From Adineta steineri (lineage: Eukaryota > Rotifera > Eurotatoria > Adinetida > Adinetidae), in assembly GCA_905250115.1 (NCBI GenBank), contig CAJNOI010000010.1:560768-624767 (forward strand): a stretch of DNA of 64,000 nt, written 5' to 3'. The first letter of the stretch is position 1; every line of letters begins with the position of its first letter. The notes under the pieces were generated by a model. The model did not search any database. It had not been told where the DNA came from and saw only the letters and a list, made by a program, of their open reading frames with translations. Below, in pieces: positions 1-11,048 of this stretch. A program made the translations under genes and the position numbers.

Positions 1-544
1 GCAGCAGCAGCAGCGGCTGTTGTCGGTGGTACTGAATGATGTGATGATAGACAATCTTTATTGACAAAATAAACTTTATTATTTATTCTTTAACACAAAT
101 TAAGTCGATGAGCACTTAACACTCCTATCACTTATTCAATGGATTATCGTTTTTTCTCTCTTCTAACATAACTATGATGATCAGCTCATATATTATTGAT
201 ATTTCTTGTCAATAAGATTTGTATTTTTTAGAGAGAGAAAAAAAAAGGTACATATCAGTACACTTGTTGATAGATCATTAGTTGTTATATTACTTTTTAT
301 CACCCTCATAGAATAACAACAGTATGAAATAGAGTGAGAGTCGAATGGCAAGTTCAAGTGCATCATAATTGTATTTTTATCAATGATATATATATATATG
401 TATATATGTCGAGAGAAGATAGTGAAATAATTCTCATAACAAAATTAAGAATTATAGCCTTGAAATTCAAGCCAATGATTATCTCTAATTTATAAGTTAA
501 CATATGTATTTATTTCCTTTTGAGTTATCTATATTTGAACATAC

Positions 545-995
545 CTTTCCGGTCGATATGTTGATGTTGGATTTTGTCTTTAATTGATAATGGTGAAAGT
601 GTATGTTGATAATTATTTTTATTTGCTGATGTTGTTAAAATTGAAGTAGGATCATGCTGAAGTTTTGTTGTTGGAGAATGTCGAGATATTGATAGATATG
701 GATGATATTGATGTCGATGATGAAGATGTTTTTGTGGTGAAATTAAATTTGGTATTGGTGGTGAAATATCATTTGATGATGATGATGATGATGTTGTTGT
801 TGCAACTGATAAGAGTTCAGGTGAATAAGCCAAAAGTTGAGCAGCAAATGATGACCAAAGTGCTGTTGGATCAGTAAATGTTGGTGATATTGATGTTGGT
901 GTTTTTAAAATATCATCAATACGAAATGATGATAATGGATGAGGATGAGAATTTCGATATGGTAAAAAAGATGGTGTATACACAGAGCAATTCAT
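545..995 (-). CDS. 5' exon of a probable homeobox-type transcription factor with EH1 motif (partial)
   Basis: The ATG at 995 opens a 150-codon exon beginning MNCSVYTPSFLPYR. Residues about 24-30 read FRIDDIL, which fits the EH1 Groucho-binding consensus FxIxxIL found near the N-terminus of many NK/ANTP-class homeobox repressors. The rest is rich in Ser, Thr, His and Gln, with a serine run encoded by a (CAT)n tract. A strong donor (AG/GTATGT) at 544 ends the exon in phase 1. A candidate second exon at 31-1 follows an acceptor AG (complement of 32-33). It keeps the phase and reads VPPTTAAAAA before leaving the window. The intron would be about 513 bp. The homeodomain itself is not in view, so the class is inferred from EH1 alone. 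Other EH1 proteins, such as Forkhead or T-box factors, remain possible. Confidence 0.45.
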
Positions 996-3553
996 TGTCT
1001 GGTCTTATCTTTTTCACGTACTTTTGATATATATATTATATATATTATATATATATATTATAATGAAAATAGACAGCAACAAAGAAGAAAAAAAAGAAGA
1101 AGTGAAGTCGAGATAATATCTCGTAAAAGAATTGTTGTTGAAAAGGTGTATGGTGTGCAACAAATGAATAGGCCAATACGAGTACGAGAAAGCGTTTGTG
1201 TGTATCGGTATATAGTAGAGAGATGTTTGCTCTCGATCTACTCACACTAATGTCGTTGTATTTGCAACGTAAAGAGTGAGTGAGTGAGAGAAAATAAAAT
1301 ATTTTATTTGCCTCGTAATAGAGAAAGGTGATGATGAGAAGAAGAGAAGCGTATATATTAGTAAGAGAGGACATTGATACTTGTGAGTTCAAGCTTGAAT
1401 TTGATTGAATGAATAGAAGAGAGAGAGAGAAATCGAGGAAAAAAATCCGATTGGATATGATCATCTTTATATGACAGAGAAGGACGAACGAACGAACGAG
1501 CGAAGTATGTGTTAAATGACAAGAGATCTATATAGAATATATGTTGTTATTAAAGTAAATTTCGAAAGGATATGTCAATTTTGTCTTATAATTGAAAAAA
1601 ACTTTTTTGATATATATTTTTATTAGAATAAAAATAAATATTTTTTTATAGATTTTTTTCATTGAGACTTTGAATCAATACAAATGTAAATTGATCTTTA
1701 TATATTACAAATATATATATATATATATTTGAAATGAAATGACATGAAAATTTTCTTTTATTTTTATGAAAAATCTAATGAATTTTAAACCAATTCAAAT
1801 CAATTTGTGACATATCTATAAATCATATTTATATCGCATATGTTTGAAAAATACACTTTTAAGTTGCAATTCATAAGTCTTTTTTCTTCTCCCCCTCTCT
1901 CTCTTCTTCTTGATATACTTTTCACAAGGGTGTGAGTACATATACAGTAGGTAAAAAGCGGTAAGTTATCATCAGTAAAGAAAATCATCTTATATATATC
2001 GAAACATTTGAAGAGTATCTCTACATATATATATAAAACCGACAAAAAGATTGAAATTTTGATGATAACATATTCATCATCATTGAACATGTATATATGT
2101 ATTGAGATTTACTTTTTTTTTTGTTTCTGATCATCATTCCTATAGACAGACTAGAATAAGGGAGGTATCGATTAACAGTAAGCAAACATAACCACGAGCA
2201 CAATCAGTATGAACTATTAGTCGGATGACAGGCAACTAGTGAGTGAATATGTATTTTGAAGTAAACAATCATGATGATGATGACGTCGGTGAACGTGTTG
2301 CTATTTGATTGATTCGTGCTTTCATTGTGGTAATAAGAGACACATTATGGTCTGCTAGCTGGTCTATTGTTCTACGTCGATCTGCTGTCATTTACCAATC
2401 AATCGAGAATAAAGGATTAGTTAGATCGTGTGAACAACAGAAATGTGTCTCCTGTTTTACTCTTTTTTTTGTGGACCAATAAATTTAATTTGCATTTACT
2501 TTTCTGGAAAGTCGATCCGCATTGATTATACTTCTCTCGGTTCTTTTTCTTTTTGATGTAATCGAAATCTGAAACGTGTAATGAGACAAAAAAATAATGA
2601 CGCCTGATTTTGTTTGTGTCAAGTCAACGTTGATTTTTGATTTGTTGGACATTCATATATGTCGGATATTCACAAATTTCTATTGTTGACGTTAAGTATT
2701 ATATATACATGTTAAATAAAAATTGATGATATAATTCAAAAAAAATTGATGCCAATCATTTTAACAAAGAGAGGGAAATTTAGATGAATATGAAGTTCAG
2801 GTTTAATCAAAAAAGAAAGTCAATAGAATGAATCAAGATCTGATGTCTGATCTATACAAGAAAATCTTTTAAATTGAATTACTAGTTTGGAAATGATGTC
2901 GCTAGTTTACTGATTATGTTCAGATAGTTATTTATAATCAAATTAATTTCTTATTTGTTAGAATGTAAATATATGTTACATTCGTTTTCTTTCATCTTCT
3001 TCTTTGAAACTTTTAATAAACAAACTAAATTCGAATACTTCTTATCGTTAAACATTATATGACTTTGAATAATAATAATAAATAAATTCATACTAATTAT
3101 TAAATGAGACAAGACAGATAAATTATTAATTCTATGATTGTCCAAAATATTAGTGATAAAACACATATGTCTGAAAATGTTGATATATAAGAATTTCTGT
3201 TCTTTATAACATCGTCTTCAAGACATTTGTCATACTTTTTATGACTTGTCTTTTTATTATTTTATATGAATAATAAACTATCATTGATTTTGTTTTTTAG
3301 ATTTGTTTTTCTTTTGAATAAAAAGTTCGACAATTGATTGAACTGTATAAATTGTTCTTATCGGTAGTTAGGAAATTTAAATCAAAGGTATGCATAGATT
3401 TTTTTGTATACAAAGAATCGAAAATATATTGTTAATGTCAATAACGTCCAATTTATACACAGAGAGATCGAAATTTTGAGGATACTTCATAGATAATCTA
3501 CCTAACGCATATTTTATTTTGTTTTAGAAATTTATAGCGGATCGATTTCTAGG
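996..3553. other. Intergenic region between divergent genes
   Basis: About 2.5 kb separates the minus-strand EH1 gene from the plus-strand PP5 gene, so it probably holds both promoters. I see TA-rich microsatellites near 1030-1060 and 1710-1730, and GA-rich runs around 1280-1440. Short open frames here are low-complexity and resemble no protein I recognise. Confidence 0.6.
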
Positions 3554-5664
3554 ATGACAACAAATGTTGAAGCAGATTTAACAAAAAAATTAGAAACAAG
3601 TAGTTTAGAAGCAGCTCAACATGAAATACCAATAAGTAAAGATACAGCTGATGCTTTAAAAGCACAAGCAAATGAAGCATTTAAAAGTACAACTAATTTC
3701 TAATTTTCTATAAATTCAATATTTAAATAAAAAAAAACTAGATGGTGATTATGACACGGCAACTGAACTATATTCAAAAGCAATTGAAATTTATCCTGAT
3801 GCAATTTTATATTCAAATCGAAGTTTTGCTTATCTTCGTCGTGAATGGTATGGTTATGCATTGATTGATGCTAAAAAAGCACTTGAATATGATTCGAAAT
3901 ATATTAAAGTAAATTAATTTTTTTTTAAATATGTTTTATTTCAATCGATTTCTTTTTCATAAAGGCATTCTATCGACGAGCATCTGCTTATATGGCTTTA
4001 GGTAAATATCCATTAGCATTAAATGATTATGAATATGTAAGTTTTTCATTTTTTAAATTTCAATGATTAATATTAAAATAAATAAAGGTTAAAAAAGTAT
4101 GTCCAAATGATAAAGATGCTTTATTAAAATATGAAGAATGTAAAAAAATTGTAACACGTATTCGTTTTGAAAAAGCAATTGCTGTTGATGAATCGACAAA
4201 ATCAGTTGTAAATCAAATTGATCTAAATTCTATGAGTAAGATTCTTTTTTTTCTTAAGAGAATATTTGTTACATATTTATATTTTTTAGCTATCGAAAAA
4301 GAATATGATGGTCCACATTTAGATGCTGAAGGTCGTGTTACAAAAGAATTTATGTTTGAACTTTTACCATATTTTGAAAATCAAAAAAAACTTCATAAAA
4401 AATATGCTTATCAAGTAAAAACAAAATTCGATTAAAAGAAAAACTAATTAATATTTAACTAATTTAGATTATTTTACAAATTCTTACGCTACTCAAAACC
4501 TTACCATCTTTAATTGATATTACTGTACCATCAGTAAGAATTTTAATTTGAAAAAAACTTATTTTTTAAGAATGATTGATTTTTATTTAGAAACATAAAT
4601 TTACTATTTGCGGAGATGTTCATGGACAATTTTATGATTTATTAAACATTTTTAAATTAAATGGACCACCATCAGATCAAAATCCATATGTAAATAAATA
4701 TTTTTAATAAAAATTTTAATTTAAAATCTATTTTAGTTATTTAATGGTGATTTTGTTGATCGTGGTTCATTTAGTATGGAATGTATTCTTACTTTATTTG
4801 GTTTTAAATTACTTTATCCTGATCATTTCTTTCTTGCGCGAGGTAAATTAAAAATATTAATTTAAAATAAATAATTATTTTTTTGTATATTTCATAGGTA
4901 ATCATGAATCATTAACAATGAATCAAATGTATGGATTTGAAGGTGAAGTCAAAGCAAAATATACAGTACAAATGTTTCAATTATTTACAGAAGTTTTTAA
5001 TTATTTACCATTATCACATTGTATTAATAATAAAGTTCTTGTATGTTTTGTGTTTTATATATTTCATTGGTGATTATTTATTTTTAAATTTGATTTAGGT
5101 TATGCATGGAGGATTATTTAGTAAAGATGATGTAACATTAAAAGATATACGTGCTATTGAACGAGTTAAACAACCACCAGAAGATGGATTAATGTCAGAA
5201 ATATTATGGAGTGATCCACAACCACAAAATGGTCGATCGGAAAGTAAACGTGGTGTTGGTAAATATTTAAAACAAACTTTGTTTTAATTAATAATCTATT
5301 GAATTAATATTAATTAGGTCTTCAATTTGGACCTGATGTTACTGAACGTTTTCTTAAATTTAATAATTTAGAATATGTTGTTCGTAGTCATGAAGTTAAA
5401 CAAGAAGGTTATGAATTAGCACATAATGGTAAAATAATATATATATATAGTTATTAAAGTTTAAATAATTTTTCAATTTTAGGAAAATGTATTACGGTAT
5501 TTTCAGCACCAAATTATTGTGATTCAATGGGAAATAAAGGTGCTTATATAACAATAACAGGTGATGATGTAAGGCCAAAATTTACATCTTATACTGCTGT
5601 ACCACATCCACCTGTTCGTCCAATGATGTATGCCAATCAATTATCGATGTTTGGTTTGATGTAA
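3554..5664 (+). CDS. PPP5C: Serine/threonine-protein phosphatase 5 (TPR-PPP family)
   Basis: Twelve exons joined by eleven introns of about 45-80 bp give a protein of about 490 residues, the usual PP5 length. The N-terminal third holds three TPR repeats ([15 protein letters not shown]..., [25 protein letters not shown]), which in PP5 bind the Hsp90 C-terminus and hold the enzyme inactive. The catalytic domain has all metal-ligand motifs of the PPP family: [23 protein letters not shown] and RSHEVK. It also has the C-terminal SAPNYCD block, and it ends in the PP5-like [13 protein letters not shown] tail. The enzyme dephosphorylates Ser/Thr in Hsp90 clients and stress kinases in cytosol and nucleus. 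The start is the first ATG after an acceptor-like AG in the leader (about 3526). All junctions keep frame, so the gene looks intact. Confidence 0.95.
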
Positions 5665-6564
5665 AACATTTTTTCAACTAGAAGTATTGACATTGATTTT
5701 AGAATAGACTATTATTCCGGTGATTTTTTTTCTATTTCTTGTTCTATCTATTCATTTTTTCAATTCCGTTGATATATTTTCTTTTGAGGATCTTTTTTTT
5801 TCTAATCTTGATCGACAAAATTTTGTGTCATTCTCATATTTTTGCACAAGTTTTGCGAATATCTACAGTTTCTTTTTCTGTGCACAAAACTTTTCTTATT
5901 CAGGAAATATATAACACACAAGTAAATGATGATCTAAAACATATATTTCGATTATGATGCATTCTAAGTGAAATTTTATTATATGAAGTTTATTTCTGAT
6001 CTATTCTCAATCAAATAATATTCATTCGAAAGGGTTTATCGAGTAACTAGAAGAGAAAATGTTTTCGATTTAAAGACAATTGATTCAATGAAATAGTTTT
6101 TACAAAAAGTTTCTACATATAAAATAAAAGCATTGACCTCATAGAGCTCTCCGCTGTTTTTTTTATACATGTTTATATTTAAAATACAATCCTTGATACA
6201 ATTATGTATAATTTAGGAATAAAAACCGTGAGTATTATTACAAAAGAATCTGAATCTAGGGTCATATATTGAAGAAAAAAAACAGCGTAATCGTTTGTAA
6301 TTATAAATAATCGATGGTAATTTGGTTAATCGAATTTTTAATACATTCTTTCGTGTGAATAAGAAAAAACTCAATGAAACAAGTATAAATTTCTATCGAT
6401 TACTTCTCATTCTCGTCTTTTCATTATTTTCTCTGATGATCTGAGTGTTTTCAATTTATAGATTCTGTGGTCAAAAGACAACGTGATTGAAAGAAGTTTT
6501 ATTAATCGCTTTTATTCAAGTAAATAGTCATATTTAGACCTGTGATATATTTCTCCAATTCACC
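5665..6564. other. PP5 3' flank and protease promoter region
   Basis: AT-rich DNA holds the 3' end of PP5 and the upstream region of the serine protease on the same strand. T-rich open frames at 5720-5957 are low-complexity and are not considered genes. Confidence 0.5.
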
Positions 6565-7497
6565 ATGCGTCTACTAATTGTTTTCACGACTCTTCCATTG
6601 GTTTTATTAGCTCATGCCAGAATACTTGACACATATGGAAACAAAAGGTTTAGTTCGTTGCCTATGGCTGATGATTCTTCTACTAATAGAAGAATACGTT
6701 ATTTGTTTGCAAAGCGTGTGAATAACGAAATAGACGAAGAAACATTAATACCACTGAAAAATATCTTTGGTATAGATAATCGAGTAGCTGTAGAAAGCAG
6801 TGCTTATCCTTGGTCAGCAGTCGGAAAATTAAGCACTGATTGTACAGGAACACTAGTTGTAAGTAATTAGCAGTATGATTAATATTGCAAACGACATATT
6901 TTGTTAAAAATTTAGGGATCTGATCTAGTTCTAACAGCCGCTCATTGTGTAATCGATTCAAAAACTCATGCATTAAGTACAAAATCACTCTATTTCTATG
7001 CAAATATGATCGATGGTAAATCGAGTCATCAGGCTTTTGTATCGCATATTTGGTGGGGTACAACTGATCCAGACACGAATCGTAACAAAGATTGGGCTCT
7101 TCTTCGTTTAGATAAGAAACTAGGTGATACTCAAGGTTGGCTTGGCGTAAGAATGCTTTCAACTAATACAATGATAACTACATCTGGCACATTAGTTGGT
7201 TATTCGGCAGATTTTCGAAATAGTAAAACAGCTGGTGTACATGTCGGTTGTAGTATAACTAAACAACTGAAAGATGATTTATTTATACACAATTGTGATA
7301 TGACTAGAGGAGCCAGTGGTGGACCAATTTTTGCAAATTGGAATGGTTCACCATATATATATGCACTCAATGTAGCTGAATTTCGTCATGGTGGTGATCA
7401 AAGTTTACAAATATGGAACTTTAACGATAATGAAGCTAACGTTGCTATGTGGTCGGTAGAACTCATGAACAAAATTAATTCATTAAAACAATCATAA
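6565..7497 (+). CDS. Secreted S1-type (V8/trypsin-like) serine endopeptidase
   Basis: Two exons (6565-6858 and 6916-7497) joined by a 57-bp intron encode 291 residues. Residues 1-18 (MRLLIVFTTLPLVLLAHA) form a clear signal peptide, followed by a possible propeptide of about 60 residues. The catalytic triad is visible: H108 in LTAAHC, D157 in NKDWALLR, and S232 in RGASGGP. The spacing and the GASGGP motif resemble the glutamyl-endopeptidase/V8 branch of chymotrypsin-fold enzymes (found in bacteria and some fungi and animals) more than vertebrate trypsin, whose motif is GDSGGP. An extracellular or digestive role is likely; substrate specificity cannot be read. Horizontal acquisition is possible given the family's bacterial abundance, but the intron and base composition are host-like. 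Confidence 0.85.
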
Positions 7498-8203
7498 ATA
7501 TAAATGAATCATCCAGTTATTCATCTTCATTTTGCTTTTAGTACTCTTTATAAAAGATTAGAAAAGAATTACAATTTCCTCGTAATTCTAGGTCTAATTT
7601 GTTCCTTTAGGATTTAATTAGAATAATAAATTATTTTATGCTAAAGAAATTGAGTCCCACTCGGTATCATTCTCTAGTGAAATATGTCTTAATAACTCAG
7701 TACAATGACTACCATTCAAATTTCATCTTGATGCAACAAAACTCAAGTTTGTTTATTTTCTTAATCATCGTTTTGTCATTATAAGACACTTAAATGCATC
7801 AGTTAACATACGATACTGAAGACCCATTGATACATAATTAATTGAAATGTTTTCAAAATGAGAGACTCTTACAATCACTTGACTTAATGAATAATATTAT
7901 ATTCTACTATATAAATATGATAGTAATCAATTTGTATTGCATCGATCATTTTGTCGGGTTTACTATTACAGTTATTTAACAAAAAAAGTTGTTTTGAAAA
8001 TAAATAAACTATAATAAATGTATACTTCGGTTGCATATATTCTCATATCGAAATATTTTTGATCAAAAAACTGATAGATAACAAATGTGATTGTGGCGCT
8101 CCTAATCGATTGACTCCTTTTCCTGTTCTATCACGTACACGTGGTCAGTAAATTTGTTTCTAGTCGATACATAACTGATTAAGTTGAAATCAATTACAAA
8201 TTA
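7498..8203. other. Intergenic region, protease to first Tudor gene
   Basis: About 700 bp of AT-rich sequence without a convincing open frame. It should hold the protease polyadenylation site and the promoter of the downstream Tudor gene. Confidence 0.5.
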
Positions 8204-9761
8204 ATGGAGAAATTAGAAATTTCTACTGTTAATCATCATGTCGGTTCAACCGAACGAGTATTTGTTGCTCATGTTAATGATTTAAATGGTTTGTTATGGT
8301 TTCTTAAATAAATATTTACTTATTTTACTTTCTTAATTTCATTTAGATTTCTATTTACATTCTGATCTAGAACGTGAATCACTTTGTAAACTAGGTCAAG
8401 ATTTATATAATGAATATTCTCAATCATTCACGTATGTATATGTTTTTCTTTTATTTTCTAAGAATAACATTATTTTTCTAATAGAGAATCATCGGGAATC
8501 AATGAAATACCCAATGTAGGAGATTATTGTGCATGTCCATCAGAAAGTGAAGATTGGTATCGTGGATTAATACGACAAATCGATCATAATAATAATGCAG
8601 TCGTATTTAAATTAGATTATGGTGATGTACAATGTGTACCTATATGTTTTCTTCGACCTTTACGAGTAAATCTTATTTAAAAAGATGTACATACATATAT
8701 ATATTTGTTTTTGTTTTACTAGAAACGTTTTTTTCATATACATCATCTTGCATTTCATTGTTCATTAGCTAATTTAATTCGACCAGTAAATGGTTGGTCA
8801 TCAGATATAATTGAGGAATTTCGTTCACGGTTAACAACAACATTTCTTTATGCAAAATTTATAAATTATAATGCAATAAGAAATATATCTGAAGTTGAAA
8901 TAACAGAAAAAAGCTCAAAAATACCATTAAACAAAGATTTTGGTAAGAGAGAAAACAAACAAATTTAAATTTATATTAAATATTTTATTACATAGAACAA
9001 TATCAAATGCAACGATCAATATTACAAGCAGATGATGAATTTCTCTATAAATGTATATTTAATATATTAATTTTTTGTTAGCTAACATATTTTTTGCTTA
9101 TAGCTATTTCGATGGAAAAATTAGATTATTCTCAATTATATCAAATTCGTATTCTTTATTATATAAGTCCAAGTCGTTTCTATGTTTATCTACATGACAA
9201 ATTAAATGCACATATGAGTGTAACTACAAGTTTTACAATGAATTTATATCAATAGTTTTTCTTTTTTTGATTAGTTTCAAAAAGAATTACAAGATACTAT
9301 ACAAGACTGTCGAGTTGTATCATCACCAACGAAATATCAAATAGTTGCTGTACAAGATAATTGTGCTATTTGGCATCGTGCTGTTATCATAGGTTTGATT
9401 TAAATAAAAGAAAAATTGTTTTAGTTATTTATTTTGTTCTTTTGAAGATTTTACATCTGATTTATCAACAGTTTGTGTTTATTTTACTGATATTGGTCAA
9501 AAAGAATACACTTCAATAAATAATATTCGTCATTTACCAGAAGAATTTCGACATAAACCAGCTTTTGCTATACCTTGTCGATTATATCAAATATGTTCAA
9601 TTGATGAAAATAATGCATTAATATGGAAATCAGATGATCCAGTACATGATGAAATAAATAGACTTTTAATTAATAATGTTGCATGTAGAATATGTGCAAA
9701 ACAAGATCAAATATGTTATGATGTAGAAATTGAAGTTCCTAGTAAGTCATTGATTAAGTAA
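8204..9761 (+). CDS. Tudor-domain protein (two extended Tudor domains)
   Basis: Eight exons with seven short introns give about 380 residues. Two Tudor units are visible. The first centres on GDYCACPSESEDWYRGLI followed by FKLDYGDVQ, and the second on AIWHRAVII followed by YFTDIGQKEY. Each continues into the flanking SN-like segment typical of extended Tudor (eTud) domains, such as LPEEFRHKPAFAIPCRL. Such domains bind symmetrically dimethylated arginine in Piwi/Argonaute or Vasa-type partners in germ granules. The frame ends at TAA 9759-9761 in a short tail (SKSLIK). The same place has a good donor (A/GTAAGTC at about 9741), so the gene could instead continue into unrecognised downstream exons. 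It lies 1.3 kb upstream of, and parallel to, a larger Tudor gene. Confidence 0.8.
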
Positions 9762-11048
9762 TAATTTAAATAGAAAACCCATCTAGATTTGTGAAAATAT
9801 CAAGTTTGTTTATCAAGATGAATAATTCTTTTACAAATAAACTAGACACGTTTTCGTTAGAAAGAATTTTATCTGAGAACCAGTTCTTCTAGAGCAATTG
9901 AAACTAGCTATCAATTCTTTTGGAAAAGACTTATTCACATAATTCAGTACTTGGTACAGCGTGACTTTTGTGACTGTGCGATCGGTCACAATGACCTTTT
10001 AATACACTTATGTAATGAGAATGATTGATTTTGTACTAAATATATAATTTATTGTAGGTGTGTAACTATAGACTCGATTTATTTTTCTTATTGGCTTTCT
10101 TTTTTATCACGTGTAATCATCGTTAGTATTATGTCATGTTAAGAGTCAATAAATTTTTGCTGCATAAACCAGATGTTCACCTTCACACTAGCACTCATCA
10201 TATAAAAAGTTAGTTTGAGATGGTTCGAAGTAAATGTTACCATTAGATTTATGAGAAAACTCGTTTAATTTATTTTTCATCAGGTGAAAATATTTCGTTA
10301 CCCTACCTTTACTTGACATATCAGTGCTGTTCAAGAAAATTTTTGAAAACTATTGTATTTGGTGAACTTTCTAGAAGCCATTAGATATAAGAGCATTGTC
10401 CGAAAGATTTTTCGAGTCGGATAAATTTTCTACTTTTGCGGCAGATTCTACACCTTCGTATGAATCTCTTTTAGAAGCATTCACTACCATATGTCGCATA
10501 GCCACACAAATTACTATAACTGCAACCGATGAGAATAGTTTCATCTTTATTTTTAAACACTTCTGTAATCTACTATTCTAAATAGATTTTTAAAGATAAA
10601 TAGGCATATTGAGATATTATTCTAAGTTAATAGAGTAGAAATATCAAAACTGATTGAAGTTTTATTTTCATTAGTGGCGCTAGCTGTTCTATGAAAAAAT
10701 AATCTCGTATTGGCTTCTATATTAACCTAACAATATGAGTGACACACTGGGTAAAAATATTTTCATAACATGTACATTTGTTTTTCACTTTCTTCTCGAT
10801 AAATCTTTTGTAGCTCTTTGTTCTATCCATCCTTGAATCCATATTATCTATTTGGATGAAAAAGAAAAAGAAAAATGTTATTGTTTATTCGATATACACA
10901 TATTTTATTTAAATGAATGACATTCCGTGAATTTTTTAAGAAGGAAGAATAAATCAATAAATTAAATAAAATCTTTTCTATTTTCGTTCTAGAGGTAGGA
11001 GACCTTAGTGCATTTCTTATTGACAAAAAATTGGTTTCTCGAACAAAA
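9762..11048. other. Spacer between the two Tudor genes
   Basis: 1.3 kb of AT-rich DNA. An open stretch at 10396-10581 lacks an ATG start and resembles nothing I know. The leader of the next gene ends about 11048. No repeat or mobile element is evident. Confidence 0.5.

Noticed and set aside
1045-1464. 139-residue minus-strand open frame
   Set aside because: Composition follows GA/CT and TA microsatellites, with no domain and no splice logic; likely chance in upstream DNA of the EH1 gene.
6683-7162. 159-residue minus-strand frame
   Set aside because: It is antisense to the serine protease, crosses its intron, and has no similarity; a mirror of the real coding strand.
10396-10581. Open frame between the Tudor genes
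   Set aside because: No ATG, no Tudor motif, and no splice sites linking it convincingly to either gene.
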